This document shows positions 1 through 11,388 of a DNA stretch of 64,000 nt, piece after piece; position 1 is the stretch's first letter; every line of letters begins with the position of its first letter. Source of the DNA: Bufo bufo (lineage: Eukaryota; Chordata; Amphibia; Anura; Bufonidae); NCBI RefSeq assembly GCF_905171765.1, contig NC_053397.1:118726378-118790377 (forward strand), in the 5' to 3' direction. Under the pieces are notes generated by a model, which made no database searches, had not been told where the DNA came from, and worked only from the letters and a program-made list of their open reading frames with translations. The translations under genes and the position numbers were made by a program.

Positions 1-282
1 TATGTATGCATGTGGGAGCTTGCCCCTTACAGTGTGACGCTCTCCGGTATGTTTATGGAAACATGTGGGAGTGTGCCCCTTATGGTGTGACGGTGTCCGG
101 TATGTTTATGGATACAGGTGGGAGCGTGCCCCTTACAGTGTGACTGTGTCCGGTATGATTATATATGCATGTGGGAGCGTTACCCTTACAGTGTGATGCC
201 GTAAGATATGTTTATGGATACATGTGGGAGCGTGCCCCTTATAGTGTGATGATGTCAGGTATGTTTATGGATACATGTGGGA
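1..282. repeat. 53-bp minisatellite, left part
   Basis: About five tandem copies of a roughly 53-bp unit containing TATGTTTATGGATACATG, GGGAGCGTGCCCCTTA and AGTGTGACG. The array runs off the left edge and resumes at 1929 beyond an inserted hAT element, so it was one array before the insertion. No coding meaning is apparent. Confidence 0.9.
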
Positions 283-1928
283 CAGAGGCGTAGCTAGAAC
301 TGATTTGAAATTTTTGTATGGGGCCCCCCACACACACTTACACCCTTCTTCACAAATCCCCTTCTCCTGTGCAAACCCCTCTCATATGGCTATTTTGTGA
401 CTTTTTATTTACTGTATTTATTTATTTGCCTGTCATTTTTAGCACAACTTTATTGTTTTTTAACATTTACAGCTGATGACTGAGTTTATATTCAAATCAA
501 CCCCTTTAAAACCTGCGCTGCAATTGTAATAGACATGTCTGATTTACCTCCACATATCCACAAGTATAGCCTCTGTACCTTTCATACTGCAGCCATGAAC
601 ACACTCATACAGGCACTCTCCACATACATCGACAGTCATACACGCACTCTCCACATACATGGACGCACTCTCCACATACATGGACGCACTCATACACGCA
701 CTCTCCACATACATCGACACAGTCATACACTCACTCTCCACATACATGGACGCACTCATACACGCACTCTCCACATACATCGACACAGTCATACACGCAC
801 TCTCCACATACATGGATGCACTCATACACGCACTCTCCAGGTACATCGACACAGTCATACACGCACTCCCCACATACATGGATGCACTCATACACGCACT
901 CTCCACATACATGGACACACTCTCCACATACATAGATGCAGTCATACGCGTAATCTCCACATACATGGACGCACTCTCCACATACATGGACGCAGTTATA
1001 CACGCACTCTCCACATACATGGACACACTCTCCACATACATAGATGCAGTCATACGCGTAATCTCCACATACATGAACGCACTCATATACGCACTCTCCA
1101 CATACATGGATGCACTCTCTACATACATGGACATAGTCATACACGCACTCTCCACATATATGGACGCACTCTCCACATACATGGACACACTCATACACGC
1201 ACTCAACATATACATAAATGCACTCATACACACACTCTCCACATACATGGACGCACTCATCATGCGCTCACCATGTACATAGATGCACTCATACATGGAC
1301 GCACTCTTCACATACAGGGGCGCACTCATACACACAGTCACCACATACATGGACGTACACATATTCAATACACATATATAGACACTCAGCTTTCCTGCTG
1401 TGCCTCTCCCCCATACTCTAATGCCTCTGCACTAGTGCCATGCAGGATAGCAGGGAAGCTGGATGACATCTCACGCTATAATTCACCCAGCTTTCCTACT
1501 GTACTGCAGGTCACATGTGCACAGTCTGGGAAAGCTGAATATAACCGCAGTAGTTATCCTGCTACTCACATCACTGGTGCAGTTGTGGCAATCCAAATGA
1601 TGTTCAGCTTGCTGGGCATGGAAGGGTCAGGCTGCAGGAATCGCGGGTATGAAAGGGGGCAGGGCTATTGTAGCTTCGCCCACGTCGGATCGTCCTGTTG
1701 CTGATCACTGTCTGTCTTTAGAACTGAGGAGGGGAGAGGCGGAGCAATGTCACTGATGTCAGGTCAGTGACAGAGGTGCAAGTGCAGGACTCTGGACCAT
1801 GTGCAGGAGAAGTCAGCTTCTCTGACAGGGGCCCAGGGTGACGAAGTACAGTGACTGCTTCTGGGCACCTTCTGAGCTCGGGCCCCGAAGCAGCTGCTTC
1901 TCCTGCTTCCCTGATAGCTACGCCACTG
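283..1928. mobile_element. Non-autonomous hAT element with exact 8-bp TSD
   Basis: Terminal inverted repeats are CAGAGGCGTAGCTA on the left and the complement of CAGTGGCGTAGCTA on the right. The 8-bp direct repeat ATGTGGGA lies immediately outside both ends (275-282 and 1929-1936), the TSD length of the hAT superfamily. The 1646-bp element sits in the 53-bp minisatellite and shows no transposase. Its middle is occupied by a second, unrelated minisatellite. Boundaries are exact from the TSD; the superfamily rests on TSD length and the CAG start of the TIR. Confidence 0.9.
598..1367. repeat. 33-bp minisatellite inside the hAT element
   Basis: Degenerate tandem array built from CTCCACATACATGGACGCA and CTCATACACGCA blocks, with a basic period of about 33 bp and some units shortened to about 21 bp. 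Both lengths are multiples of three, so long stop-free stretches exist in several frames on both strands; they are periodicity artefacts. Translations are simple His/Thr/Leu or Tyr/Met/Ser/Val repeats without domains. Confidence 0.9.
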
Positions 1929-2395
1929 ATGTGGGAGCGTGCCCCATAAAGTGTGACGATGTCCTATATGTTTATGGATACATTTGGGAGCGTGCCCCTT
2001 ACAGTGTGACGGTGTCCGGTATGTTTATGGATACATGTGGGAGCGTGCCCCATAAAGTGTGACGATGTCCTATATGTTTAAGGATACATTTGGGAGCGTG
2101 CCCCTTACAGTGTGACGGTGTCAGGTATGTTTATGGATACATGTGGGAGCGTGCCCCTTATAGTGTGATGATGTCAGGTATGTTTATGGATACATGTGGT
2201 AGCGTACCCCTTACAGTGTGATGCCGTCAGATATGTTTATGGATACATGTGGTAGCGTACCCCTTACAGTGTGATGCCGTCAGATATTTTTATGGATACA
2301 TGTGGGAGCGTGCCCCTTATAATGTGACGGTGTCTGGTATGTTTATGGATACATGTGGGAGCGTGCCCCTTACAGTGTGACGGTGTCTGATTGTC
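1929..2395. repeat. 53-bp minisatellite, right part
   Basis: Continuation of the array at 1-282, about nine further copies. The first 8 bases are the hAT target duplication. Copies differ by scattered substitutions such as GTCCGG, GTCAGG and GTCTGG. Confidence 0.9.
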
Positions 2396-2795
2396 TTTCT
2401 GCTCTGCAAACACATGACATAACAGATGCCAGAGATAGAGCAAAGAGAAGTTTATGGGTGTACATATGGGGGAGGAATATGAGGCAGAGGGATGAATATG
2501 TATGAGGGGGGGCGGATCGAAGGAGGAGTGGAGGCTGTGCAGGATGCATGAATGTATGAGGGGGGGTGGGTGCAGGAACACGATGTTAGACAGGAGAAAT
2601 CAGCAGATGCCGCTCTGCACTGTAAACATTCTGTTCAGGACTGTAGGAGTCATGCTCCAGTGTAAAAGACGCCTCAAACCACCTTGGGAACATAGACTCG
2701 GCTACTAAAGGTGAGTAAGATGTTTTAAAAAAAATAAGTTTGATCCCGGACAACCCCTTTAAAAGTACTTTCTCTCCAAGTAAACCAAAGCAACA
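2396..2795. other. Interval without a recognised gene
   Basis: Purine-rich sequence with repeated ATGAGGGGGGG. Near its right end (about 2740-2762) the sequence CCGGACAACCCCTTTAA resembles one terminus of a TTAA-flanked MITE, but no matching left terminus is visible, so it may be a solo end. Confidence 0.5.
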
Positions 2796-2797
2796 TA

Positions 2798-4343
2798 CAG
2801 TCCTGATCAAAAGTTTAAGACCACTTGAAAAATGGCAAAAAATCATATTTTACATTGTTGGATCTTAACAAGGTTCCAAGTAGAGCTTCAACATGCAACA
2901 AGAAGAAATGAGAGTGAGACAAAACATTTTTTGAGCATTCAATTAATTGAAAATAACGATTTAACTGAAACAGGCTGTTTTTCAGCTGATCCAAATTTTA
3001 GGACCACATGCCTTTAAAAGGCCAAATCTGTGCAAATATGTGGATCTATTGTCATTTTCTGTCAGGTAGTCACACGTTGTGATGGCAAAGGCAAAAAAAC
3101 TCTCCCTTTTTGAACGTGGTCGGGTTGTTGAACTGCATAAGCAAGGTCTCTCACAGAGCGCCATCGCTGCTGAGGTGGGACGCAGTAAGACAGTCATTTG
3201 GAATTTCTTAAATGATCCTGAGGGTTATGGAAAAAAAAGTCAAGTGGAAGACCCAAAAAAATGTCATCAGCACTGAGCCGGAGGATCCAATTGGCTGTCA
3301 AGACACTGGACGATCCTCGACCCAAATTAAGGCCCTTACTGGTGCTGACTGCAGCCCCATAACCATCAGACGGCATCTGAGACTGAAGGGCTTCAAAAAC
3401 AAAAAACGTCTTCAAAGACTTCGTCTCCTTGAACGCCACAGAACTGCTCGTTTGGACTTTGCAAGAGAGCACCAAACATGGGACATTCAAAGGTGGAAGA
3501 AAGTTTTATTCTCTGATGAGAAAAAATTTAACCTTGATAGCCATGATGGTTTCCAACATTACTGGCATGTCAAGCAGATCCCACCTGAGATGTTTTCTAT
3601 GCGCCACAGTGGAGGGGGCGCCATAATGGTCTGGGGTGCTTTTTCCTTCAGTGGAACAATGAAGCTTCAGGAAGTGCAGGGGCGTCAAACAGCCGCTGGC
3701 TATGTCGAGATGTTGCAGAGAGCATTCCTCATGACTGAGGGCCCTCGTCTGTGTGGTAACGACTGGGTTTTTCAACAGGACAACGCTACAGTAGACAATG
3801 CCCGCAGGACAAGGAACTTCTTCCGGGAGAATAACATCACTCTTTTGGCCCATCTTGCGTGTTCCCCTGATCTAAATCCAATTGAGAACCTTTGGGGATG
3901 GATGGCAAGGGAAGTTTACAAAAATGGACAACAGTTCCAGACAGTAGATGGCCTTCGTGCAGCCGACTTCACCACTTGGAGAAATGTTCCCACTCACCTC
4001 ATGGAAATGCTTGCATCAAGCATGCCGAAACGAATTTTTGAAGTGATAAACAATAACGGCGGAGCTACTCATTACTGAGTTCATGTTTGGAAGTTGGATT
4101 TCTGTTTTGGGGGGGTTTAATTTTTTTTTGGAGGTGTGGTCCTAAACTTTTGATCAGCTGAAAAACAGCCTGTTTCACTTTATTCGTTGTTTTCATTAAA
4201 TTGAATGCTCAAAAAATGTTTTCTCACTCCCATTTCTTCTTGTTGCATGTTGAAGCTCTACTTGGAACCTTGTTAAGATCCAGCCATGTCAAATATGATT
4301 TTTTGCCATTTTTCAAGTGGTCTTAAACTTTTTATCAGGACTG
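2798..4343 (+). mobile_element. Tc1-like DNA transposon
   Basis: Both ends carry the TIR CAGTCCTGATCAAAAGTTT, extending inwards for about 210 bp (2798-3011 and 4133-4343). A TA dinucleotide precedes the left end; the right flank is CA, one substitution from the expected TA. The 1546-bp length and a single transposase gene fit Tc1. Two further fragments of the same family flank the piggyBac element near 52.0 and 60.8 kb. Confidence 0.95.
3079..4078 (+). pseudogene. Tc1 transposase, frameshifted
   Basis: Encodes a Tc1-type DD34E transposase. The first frame (from ATG 3079) gives the N-terminal helix-turn-helix with KAKKLSLFERGRVVELHKQG. The catalytic part is in another frame up to the stop at 4078 and shows FSDEKKF (first Asp), VFQQDNA (second Asp) and [12 protein letters not shown] (Glu), with 34 residues between the second Asp and the Glu. 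At least two indels lie in the linker between about 3225 and 3330, one at an A-run near 3230. The gene should not give a full-length protein, although all catalytic residues survive. Confidence 0.9.
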
Positions 4344-4419
4344 CATCAGGATACGAAGTAATACCATAAAAAAAAAAAACGCTGGCAGCTTTAATTGTGA
4401 AGTAAAATGCTGCCTGTGC

Positions 4420-4804
4420 TGTGCTATGATCACACACAACAGTACAACTTTTACCTTAACAAAGAATGGCGCCACCTGTACGATAAAACATCATCTAACC
4501 TGCCAAAGCAGTTATGTCATATCTAATAGAGTGTGAACGCGGCCGCACGACACAAGCACTACATTGCAGAGTTAATCAGCATAGATATAATATACAAAAA
4601 CAATGTCTGAAACACAGTATTTCCAGGCACTGTGCAACCACACCGGAAAAAATAAACATGCGTTAAAAATTACCCCAATTGACTACATACCTGACAATCC
4701 ATACAACAGGTTTAGTAGCCTCCAGAGAAGAGAGGTATATTGGATTTACCAATTAGATACCCTGGCCCCATACGGATAGAACGAGATTAGTGAGACTATC
4801 TTGT
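4420..4804 (+). pseudogene. Penelope-like element GIY-YIG endonuclease remnant
   Basis: Conceptual translation over several frames gives a decayed C-terminal PLE endonuclease: a TCTIKHHLTC-like lead-in, SYLIEC near 4490-4510, RTTQALHCRVNQHRYNIQ (about 4538-4590), and REVYWIYQLDTLAPYG ending at an in-frame TAG (4777-4779). The last block matches the family end seen at 36.6 kb (EAFWIFMLNTRAPYGLN). At least two frameshifts and one stop. The 3' part of this PLE probably continues at 5447-6071 and 11389-12050 across two later insertions. No RT is present upstream because the Tc1 element lies there. Confidence 0.65.
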
Positions 4805-4975
4805 AATCCATACAATAAAATCCTCCTGGCCTGTCTCAGACGAACAAACCAAGCGCTTTATTCTCCAATTAAAATATTGGACACAAAGACACCACACAAA
4901 CTGGGTTAGATCGTCCCTGCTACTATAGGCGACGCTGCCAGTATAATTTTTTTCTGTGCTAAACCCTACAGCAAC

Positions 4976-5446
4976 TTAAAGGGAACCTGTCATGTGGATA
5001 TTTGATTATAATCTAACTAATTATATACAATCATTAACTACTAAAAAGTGCCTTGGATGTATTCACTTACTGGTGTGACAGATGGTTACCTCATAATATA
5101 CACACAAAGATGCCACATTCCGCATGCTAATGAGCTGATTTGAGTCCAGCGTGTTGTCAGTGAGTCCAGCGTTTTTTTTTTTAATTCAGAGCTATAGCCA
5201 CTCCCCTGCCCACCTGCTGCTGATTCATATGGAAAATAATTGTCAATCAGCAGCAGGTAGGCGGGAAGAGTCAGAAGCTCATGAATATTCAGGACTCATC
5301 ATTATGAGCTGGAGCTTTTCAATACAAGATGTTGGCAGATTGACTGGGTCAATTAAAGAAAGTGACCCAGCATTTTGCTAAGAGAATCAGTCACTTATTT
5401 ATGTTGCCCTTAGGACACCATAAAACTGGTGACAGCTTCCCTTTAA
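4976..5446. mobile_element. TTAA MITE, T2/Kolobok type
   Basis: Left end TTAAAGGGAACCTGTCA and right end the complement of TTAAAGGGAAGCTGTCA, with TTAA at both outer edges (4976-4979, 5443-5446). The 471-bp element has no transposase. TTAAAGG termini with TTAA target sites are the hallmark of the Xenopus T2 family, assigned to Kolobok. It interrupts the 3' region of the PLE remnant. Confidence 0.8.
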
Positions 5447-6071
5447 CGTAAAAAAAGAAAAGCACATTAGGACCTCCAGTATATCATGGAAAGAAAATTA
5501 GGGGCACCACTAAAGTGGCCAAGAGTAACCCCCATAGTGTCACATTGGTAAAAACAAGCAAAATAGCATCATAGCCCCCTATAGTATATAACAGGATAAA
5601 AAGGAATAAGCGCCCAGCAACCTCGCTGGTATTTTTTACATTTGATTTTATTATATTGTATATTTTATGCCCATTTATCTAACCCGTACGTTTTTGTTTT
5701 TTTTATTATTTATTTATAGTTAGCATCTATCTATGTTTTAATTTTGTCCAAAAATCGGGATCTGCCTAATACTCATTTATTGAATTTATGGTCAGCATTC
5801 ATCTAGATTCTAACTTTTGTCCTAAAATCGGGATCTGCCAAATACATGCTTCTAAACGTCACAAACACTAAACGGATCATACACTATTCACCCATAGATT
5901 CCTGAATCACCTCTTGCAACGGCATTCACCCGTAGTGCTGAAAATCTGACAGCTACATCCGCACGAGAGTCATGTCATAGAGACACCCCCCCTCTCCCAG
6001 CTGCCACCAGTCAGAAGCCAGACACACAAGGGAGACGCCTCCCACTGCCGCCCCAAACACAGCCACCTCAT
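5447..6071. other. Probable 3' non-coding region of the PLE remnant
   Basis: No gene. It contains an approximately 74-bp tandem duplication at about 5715-5862 (each copy ends in AAATCGGGATCTGCC), then a C-rich stretch. The last five bases CTCAT (6067-6071) are the chromovirus target duplication. Assignment to the PLE is by distance and position, not by homology I could test. Confidence 0.45.
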
Positions 6072-6608
6072 TGTCACGGATGGTGTACAGGAAACAAGAC
6101 AATACAATATAAACAATGACTCACTGGATCCACAACTAAGGAACAAAAGGGAGACCCCTGCATGAGACCTGCCGCTCTCCCTTATTGCTCAGCCTATGCG
6201 AACACCCCAAAGGTGGATGGGCGCATATCCACGTACCTCGACTATCTTACACCTGAAGACCCTACAATAGTGAGGGGATACGACCACCGGCTCCCTACAC
6301 AGACACGGAGGGAGTCAGGGTCACCTGGATCCAGAAAACAGAAAATCATAAATACATAAACAGCACTTATCTTGCAGACGACTGGGGACTGTGGACTGAG
6401 AACTAGGAACAGCATGCACACACACTCCAGGAAGTTGTATAAGCCGCACACTACTGCATTCTGGGGAGGAACTTAAAGGGCAGCAATCAGTCCAACTGCA
6501 TGACAGCTGAGATAGACTAACAAGATAAGGAACTCAACCAAAACAAAAACTCAAGGAGGAGGATCTGAAAGGCTCCTATCAGAGCTTCTCAGCTGTCTGG
6601 CTGTGACA
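6072..6608 (-). repeat. Chromovirus 3' LTR
   Basis: Begins TGTCACGGATGG and ends GCTGTGACA on the plus strand. 537 bp. The terminal codons of the integrase-chromodomain frame (to 6551) lie in this LTR. Confidence 0.95.
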
Positions 6609-7579
6609 GTACCCCTCCCTCTACGAGTGGACTCCGGACACTCAGAGCCCACCTTCTCAGGATGGGACCTATGGAAAGCCCTGATGAGACGAGAGGCCTT
6701 AATGTCCGTCACTGGGACCCACATCCTCTCCTCAGGACCATAACCCTCCCAATGAATGAGGTACTGGAGGGAACCGCGGACAAGACGAGAATCCACAATC
6801 CTAGAGACCTGAAATTCAAGATTTCCATCAACCATAATCGGAGGAGGAGGCAAAGGCGAGGGTACAATAGGTTGAACATAAGGTTTCAATAAGGACTTAT
6901 GAAAAACATTATGGATCTTCCAAGTCTGAGGAAGATCAAGACAGTAGGCAACAGGATTGATGACAGACAGGATCTTGTAAGGCCCAATAAACCTAGGACC
7001 CAACTTCCAGGAGGGAACCTTCAATTTGATATTCTTGGTAGACAACCACACCAGATCACCAACATTCAGGTCCGGACCAGGCACACGTCTCTTATCCGCC
7101 ACACGCTTATATCTCTCACTCATGCTCTTTAGATTATCCTGAATCTTTTGCCAAATAGATGACAAAGACGAGGAGAATCTGTCCTCATCAGGTAAAACAG
7201 AAGACCCCTCTCCCGAGAAAGTCCCAAACTGCGGATGAAACCCATATGCACCAAAAAATGGTGACTTATCAGAGGACTCCTGACGACGGTTATTTAAAGC
7301 AAACTCAGCAAGGGACAAAAAATAACACCAATCCTCCTGATTCTCCGCCACAAAACAGCGCAGATATGTCTCCAGATTCTGATTGACGCACTCCGTCTGG
7401 CCATTCGACTGCGGGTGGAAAGCAGAAGAGAATGACAACCGAACCCCCAAGTGAGAACAGAAAGACTTCCAGAATCTGGAAACAAACTGCGTGCCCCTAT
7501 CAGAGACTATGTCTGAAGGAATACCATGCAATTTGACAATGTGGTCAATAAATGCCTGCGCCAGCGTCTTAGCATTGGG
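6551..7579 (-). pseudogene. Chromovirus integrase C-terminal half and chromodomain
   Basis: Same frame as the upstream pol block but downstream of an in-frame TAG at 7580-7582. Visible features are SDRGTQF (second catalytic Asp), HPQSNGQTE (catalytic Glu), a GPY/F-type region (KLGPRFIGPYKI) and a terminal chromodomain with FQVSRIVDSR and YLIHWEGYGPEERMWVP. The chromodomain marks the chromovirus branch of Ty3/gypsy and is thought to direct integration by binding histone tails. The frame closes at 6551 inside the 3' LTR. Confidence 0.92.
6609..6625 (-). promoter_or_regulatory. Polypurine tract of the chromovirus
   Basis: On the minus strand the sequence just upstream of the 3' LTR reads AGAGGGAGGGGTAC, the expected site and composition for the plus-strand primer. 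Confidence 0.7.
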
Positions 7580-10057
7580 CTAACCAGGAAAAGGGATAAA
7601 ATGCACCATTTTGCTAAAACGTTCCACCACCACCAGAATCACAGTCTTCCCCGAGGAACGAGGCAAGTCCGTTATGAAGTCCATGGACAGATGTGTCCAA
7701 GGACGGGAAGGAATGGGCAAAGGGAGGAGAGGACCTGATGGCCGTGAATGAGGGACTTTGGCACGAGCGCAAGTCTCGCAAGCTGCCACAAAACCCTCAA
7801 CCGACTTACGAAGCGCAGGCCACCAGAATCTCCGAGCGATGAGATCCAGTGTGGCTCTTGCCCCCGGGTGCCCAGCAAGGACCGTATCGTGGTGTTCTTT
7901 AAAAATCTTGTGTCTCAAAGCGAGAGGCACAAACAACCTCCCAGGAGGACAAAGATCAGGAGCTTCTGACTGGGCTGCCTGCACCTCTGCCTCCAATTCA
8001 GGAAAAAGAGCAGAGACCACCACACCTTCAGCCAAAATGGGACCCGGGTCTTCAAAATTCCCACCTCCCGGAAAACGTGACAGGGCATCTGCCTTCACAT
8101 TCTTAACCCCAGGGCGGAACGTGACAACAAAATTAAACCTTGAAAAGAACAAAGACCATCTGGCCTGTCTCGGGTTCAGACGCTTGGCTGACTCCAAGTA
8201 GGCCAGATTTTTATGGTCAGTAAACACGGTAATAGGGTGTCTGGCTCCCTCTAGCCAATGGCGCCATTCCTCAAAAGCCAACTTGATGGCCAACAATTCC
8301 CTATCTCCCACATCATAATTTCTCTCTGCGGAGGAGAGTTTCTTTGAGAAAAAGGCACACGGTTGCCATTTGGCAGGAGAGGAACCCTGAGACAAGACCG
8401 CACCCACCCCTACCTCAGAAGCATCAACCTCAACTATGAAGGGTAACGAAATATCAGGTTGTACTAGGATGGGAGCGGAAGCAAAACTCTCCTTGATATT
8501 AGAAAAGGCCTTACGCGCCTCTACCGACCAGGAAGAAAAATCTACCCCCTTTCTGGTCATATCAGTGAGTGGTTTAACAACAGAGGAATAATTCAAAATA
8601 AATTTCCTGTAATAATTGGCAAAGCCCAAAAAACGCATCAGCTCCTTCTGATTCTTAGGAAGCTCCCACTCAAGCACAGCGCGGACCTTCTCGGGGTCCA
8701 TGCGAAAACCAGAAGCGGAGAGAAGAAACCCCAGAAATTGAATTTCTGGAACTGCAAACACACATTTTTCCAGTTTTGCGTATAATTTATTCTCCCGCAG
8801 AATGAGCAAGACCTGACGTAAGTGTTCCTTATGAGTCTTGAAATCAGGAGAAAAAATCAAAATGTCATCCAAATACACTAATACAAATTTTCCCATTAAA
8901 TGATAAAAAATGCTGTTCACGAAATGCTGAAAAACGGCTGGGGCATTCATCAAACCAAAAGGCATAACCAAATTCTCAAAATGGCCCTCAGGGGTATTGA
9001 AAGCCGTCTTCCATTCGTCTCCTTCTCTGACCCTGACCAGGTTGTATGCCCCTCTTAGGTCTAATTTGGAAAAGATTTTAGCCCCAACAACCTGGTTAAA
9101 CAGGTCCGGGATCAGAGGAAGCGGATAAGGATCACGAATAGTGATACTGTTCAGCTCCCTGAAATCCAGACAAGGTCTTAAAGAACCATCTTTTTTCTTA
9201 ACAAAGAAAAAGCCAGCGGCAACAGATGACTTCGAGGGTCGTATGTGTCCTTTTCTCAGACTCTCAGAGATATAAGCACGCATAGCAACCCTTTCAGGTT
9301 GGGAGAGATTGTATAAACGAGATTTAGGCAGCTTGGCGCCTGGGATGAGATTAATAGGGCAATCGTACTCCCTGTGCGGAGGCAAATCCTGAACTCCACT
9401 CTCAGAGAAGACATCCGAAAATTCAGAGAGGAAAGGTGGTACAGTCTTAGTAGAAACCTCAGAAACAGATGTTATGAGGCAATTCTCTCTGCAAAAGTCA
9501 CTCCAACCATTTATTTGCCTCGCTTGCCAATCAATGGTGGGGTTATGTTTAGTGAGCCAGGGTAGTCCCAACACTAGAGGAGTAGGCAAACCGCTAAGGA
9601 CGAAACATGACACATCCTCAACATGAGCATCACTCACAATTAAACGGATATTGTGAACTATGCCCTTTAATGATTTCTGAGAAAGTGGAGCGGAATCAAT
9701 AGCAAAAACAGGAATATCCTTTCCCAAAGTGCATACCTGGAAACCATGAGTTATTGCAAATTGATTATCAATGAGATTGACAGCTGCTCCACTATCCACA
9801 AAAATCTCACAAAAAATGCTCTTGCTCTCTAGCGCCATCCAAGCAGGTAGGACAAAACGGGAACTACAAGCAAACGGAAAACCTTCAATTTCCGCCTCAA
9901 CCCTGCCAATAGTAACAGACGGAACATTTTTAAAAGATTTTTTCCTTTTTGTCTCTTTATTACTCCCAGAAAACTGCCTGAATCTCCTAGAGGGACAAAC
10001 ATTTGCCAAATGATTTATACCTCCACAACAAAAACAAACCCTCCCATGCGGGCTGAA
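7580..10057 (-). pseudogene. Chromovirus nucleocapsid knuckle, protease, RT, RNase H, integrase N-terminus
   Basis: Continuous frame after the TGA that closes gag. In order: CCHC knuckle CFCCGGINHLANVC; aspartic protease with FVDSGAAVNLID; RT with YLDDILIF; RNase H with VFTDHKNLAYLE; integrase HHCC finger (HH..., CETCARAK); and the first catalytic Asp in LSMDFITDLP. It ends at TAG 7580-7582, inside the integrase core. All catalytic motifs are present, so this copy is damaged only by two point-type nonsense changes in what otherwise reads as one gag-pol frame. Confidence 0.93.
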
Positions 10058-10822
10058 TCATCTATTGTCTGAGGCAATCAACCCCAGCTGCATGGGTTCC
10101 TGCTCAGAAGGGGCTGACAGTGACTGAGACCCCTGCGCACAGAATGAGACCGCTGCACTGTCCCGGGACGGAGTATGACAGGAAGGAGAGATCTCTCCTC
10201 TCTCACTAAGACGCCTGTCAATACGAACGGCCTGAGACATAGCAGAATCCAGGGAGATTGGCCTCTCATGAAAGGCAAATGCATCTTTCAATCCCTCTGA
10301 AAGACCCTGGCAAAATTGACTTCGGAGTGCAGCATCATTCCAACCAGTATCAGCTGCCCATCTCCGAAATTCTGAGCAGTATATCTCTACGGATTGTTTA
10401 CCCTGGCATAACAGACGTAGTTTAGACTCAGCCAGAGCAATACGATCCGGATCATCATATATCTGACCCAGGGCTAAAAAGAATTCATCCACTGAGCGGA
10501 GGGGCCGTGCCCCCTCCGGTAGCGAAAAGGCCCAAGACTGAGCGTTACCCCTGAGCAGCGATACAATGATCCCCACCCTCCGTTCTTCATCACCAGAGGA
10601 ATGGGGAAGAAGGCGAAAATGGAGTTTACAAGCCTCTTTAAAACGCACAAAATTCTCCCTACCCCCAGAGAACGTATCCGGGAGCGAGATCTTAGGCTCA
10701 GCACAAACTCCATGAACGCAAGCTGAACCAGTCACTTGAAACTGAGAAAAAATCCTACGGAGATCAGCTACCTCCAATGAAAGACCCTGGAGGCGTTCAG
10801 CCAAAAGTGAAACCGGATCCAT
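10058..10822 (-). CDS. Chromovirus Gag (matrix/capsid part)
   Basis: 254 codons starting at ATG 10822, 27 bp inside the 5' LTR boundary at 10850. Contains a Ty3-type capsid region (FSGGRENFVRFKEACKLHF, then SWAFSLPEG and YCSEFRRWAADTGWND). It closes with TGA at 10058-10060, after which the same frame continues into the zinc knuckle. The separation of capsid from knuckle is unusual, so the stop is more likely a mutation (CGA to TGA is a CpG transition) than a functional terminator; readthrough cannot be excluded. Confidence 0.85.
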   Translation of the reverse strand: MDPVSLLAERLQGLSLEVADLRRIFSQFQVTGSACVHGVCAEPKISLPDTFSGGRENFVRFKEACKLHFRLLPHSSGDEERRVGIIVSLLRGNAQSWAFSLPEGARPLRSVDEFFLALGQIYDDPDRIALAESKLRLLCQGKQSVEIYCSEFRRWAADTGWNDAALRSQFCQGLSEGLKDAFAFHERPISLDSAMSQAVRIDRRLSERGEISPSCHTPSRDSAAVSFCAQGSQSLSAPSEQEPMQLGLIASDNR

Positions 10823-10849
10823 GCTTGAGACGGTTTTGGCGGCTTATAA

Positions 10850-11388
10850 TGTCACGGATGGTGTACAGGAAACAAGACAATACAATATAAACAATGACTC
10901 ACTGGATCCACAACTAAGGAACAAAAGGGAGACCCCTGCATGAGACCTGCCGCTCTCCCTTATTGCTCAGCCTATGCGACCACCCCAAAGGTGGATGGGC
11001 GCATATCCACGTACCTCGACTATCTTACACCTGAAGACCCTACAATAGTGAGGGGATACGACCACCGGCTTCCTACACAGACACGGAGGGAGTCAGGGTC
11101 ACCTGGATCCAGAAAACAGAAAATAATAAATACATAAACAGCACTTATCTTGCAGACGACTGGGGACTGTGGACTGAGAACTAGGAACAGCATGCACACA
11201 CACTCCAGGAAGTTGTATAAGCCGCACACTACTGCATTCTGGGGAGGAACTTAAAGGGCAGCAATCAGTCCAACTGCATGACAGCTGAGATAGACTAACA
11301 AGATAAGGAACTCAACCAAAACAAAGAAACTCAAGGAGGAGGATCTGAAAGGCTCCTATCAGAGCTTCTCAGCTGTCTGGCAGTGACA
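10850..11388 (-). repeat. Chromovirus 5' LTR
   Basis: 539 bp, nearly identical to 6072-6608. The extra 2 bp lie in an A-rich run near 11325. I did not recognise a standard tRNA primer-binding site in the bases just downstream on the minus strand (TTATAAGCCGCC). Confidence 0.95.

Larger units (their letters stand above)
6072..11388 (-). mobile_element. Ty3/gypsy chromovirus, near full length
   Basis: A 5.3-kb LTR retrotransposon on the minus strand, bounded by LTRs of 537 and 539 bp with TG..CA ends and the 5-bp TSD CTCAT (6067-6071 and 11389-11393). The LTRs differ by about four substitutions and one 2-bp indel, indicating recent insertion. Order on the minus strand: gag, CCHC knuckle, protease, RT, RNase H, integrase, chromodomain, polypurine tract. 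There is no env. Gag and pol share one frame, broken by two in-frame stops. Confidence 0.95.

Noticed and set aside
535..1704. Long open frames on both strands in the 33-bp array
   Set aside because: They follow from a repeat length divisible by three. The products are pure repeats with no domain, and overlapping frames on both strands cannot all be genes.
1..2395. Regularly spaced repeats that could suggest a CRISPR array
   Set aside because: Repeats are contiguous with no unique spacers, and the context is a vertebrate genome. The same applies to 23605-24770 and 39640-39975.
7748..8201. Plus-strand frames of 70-150 codons within the chromovirus
   Set aside because: Antisense to the conserved RT and integrase coding sequence.
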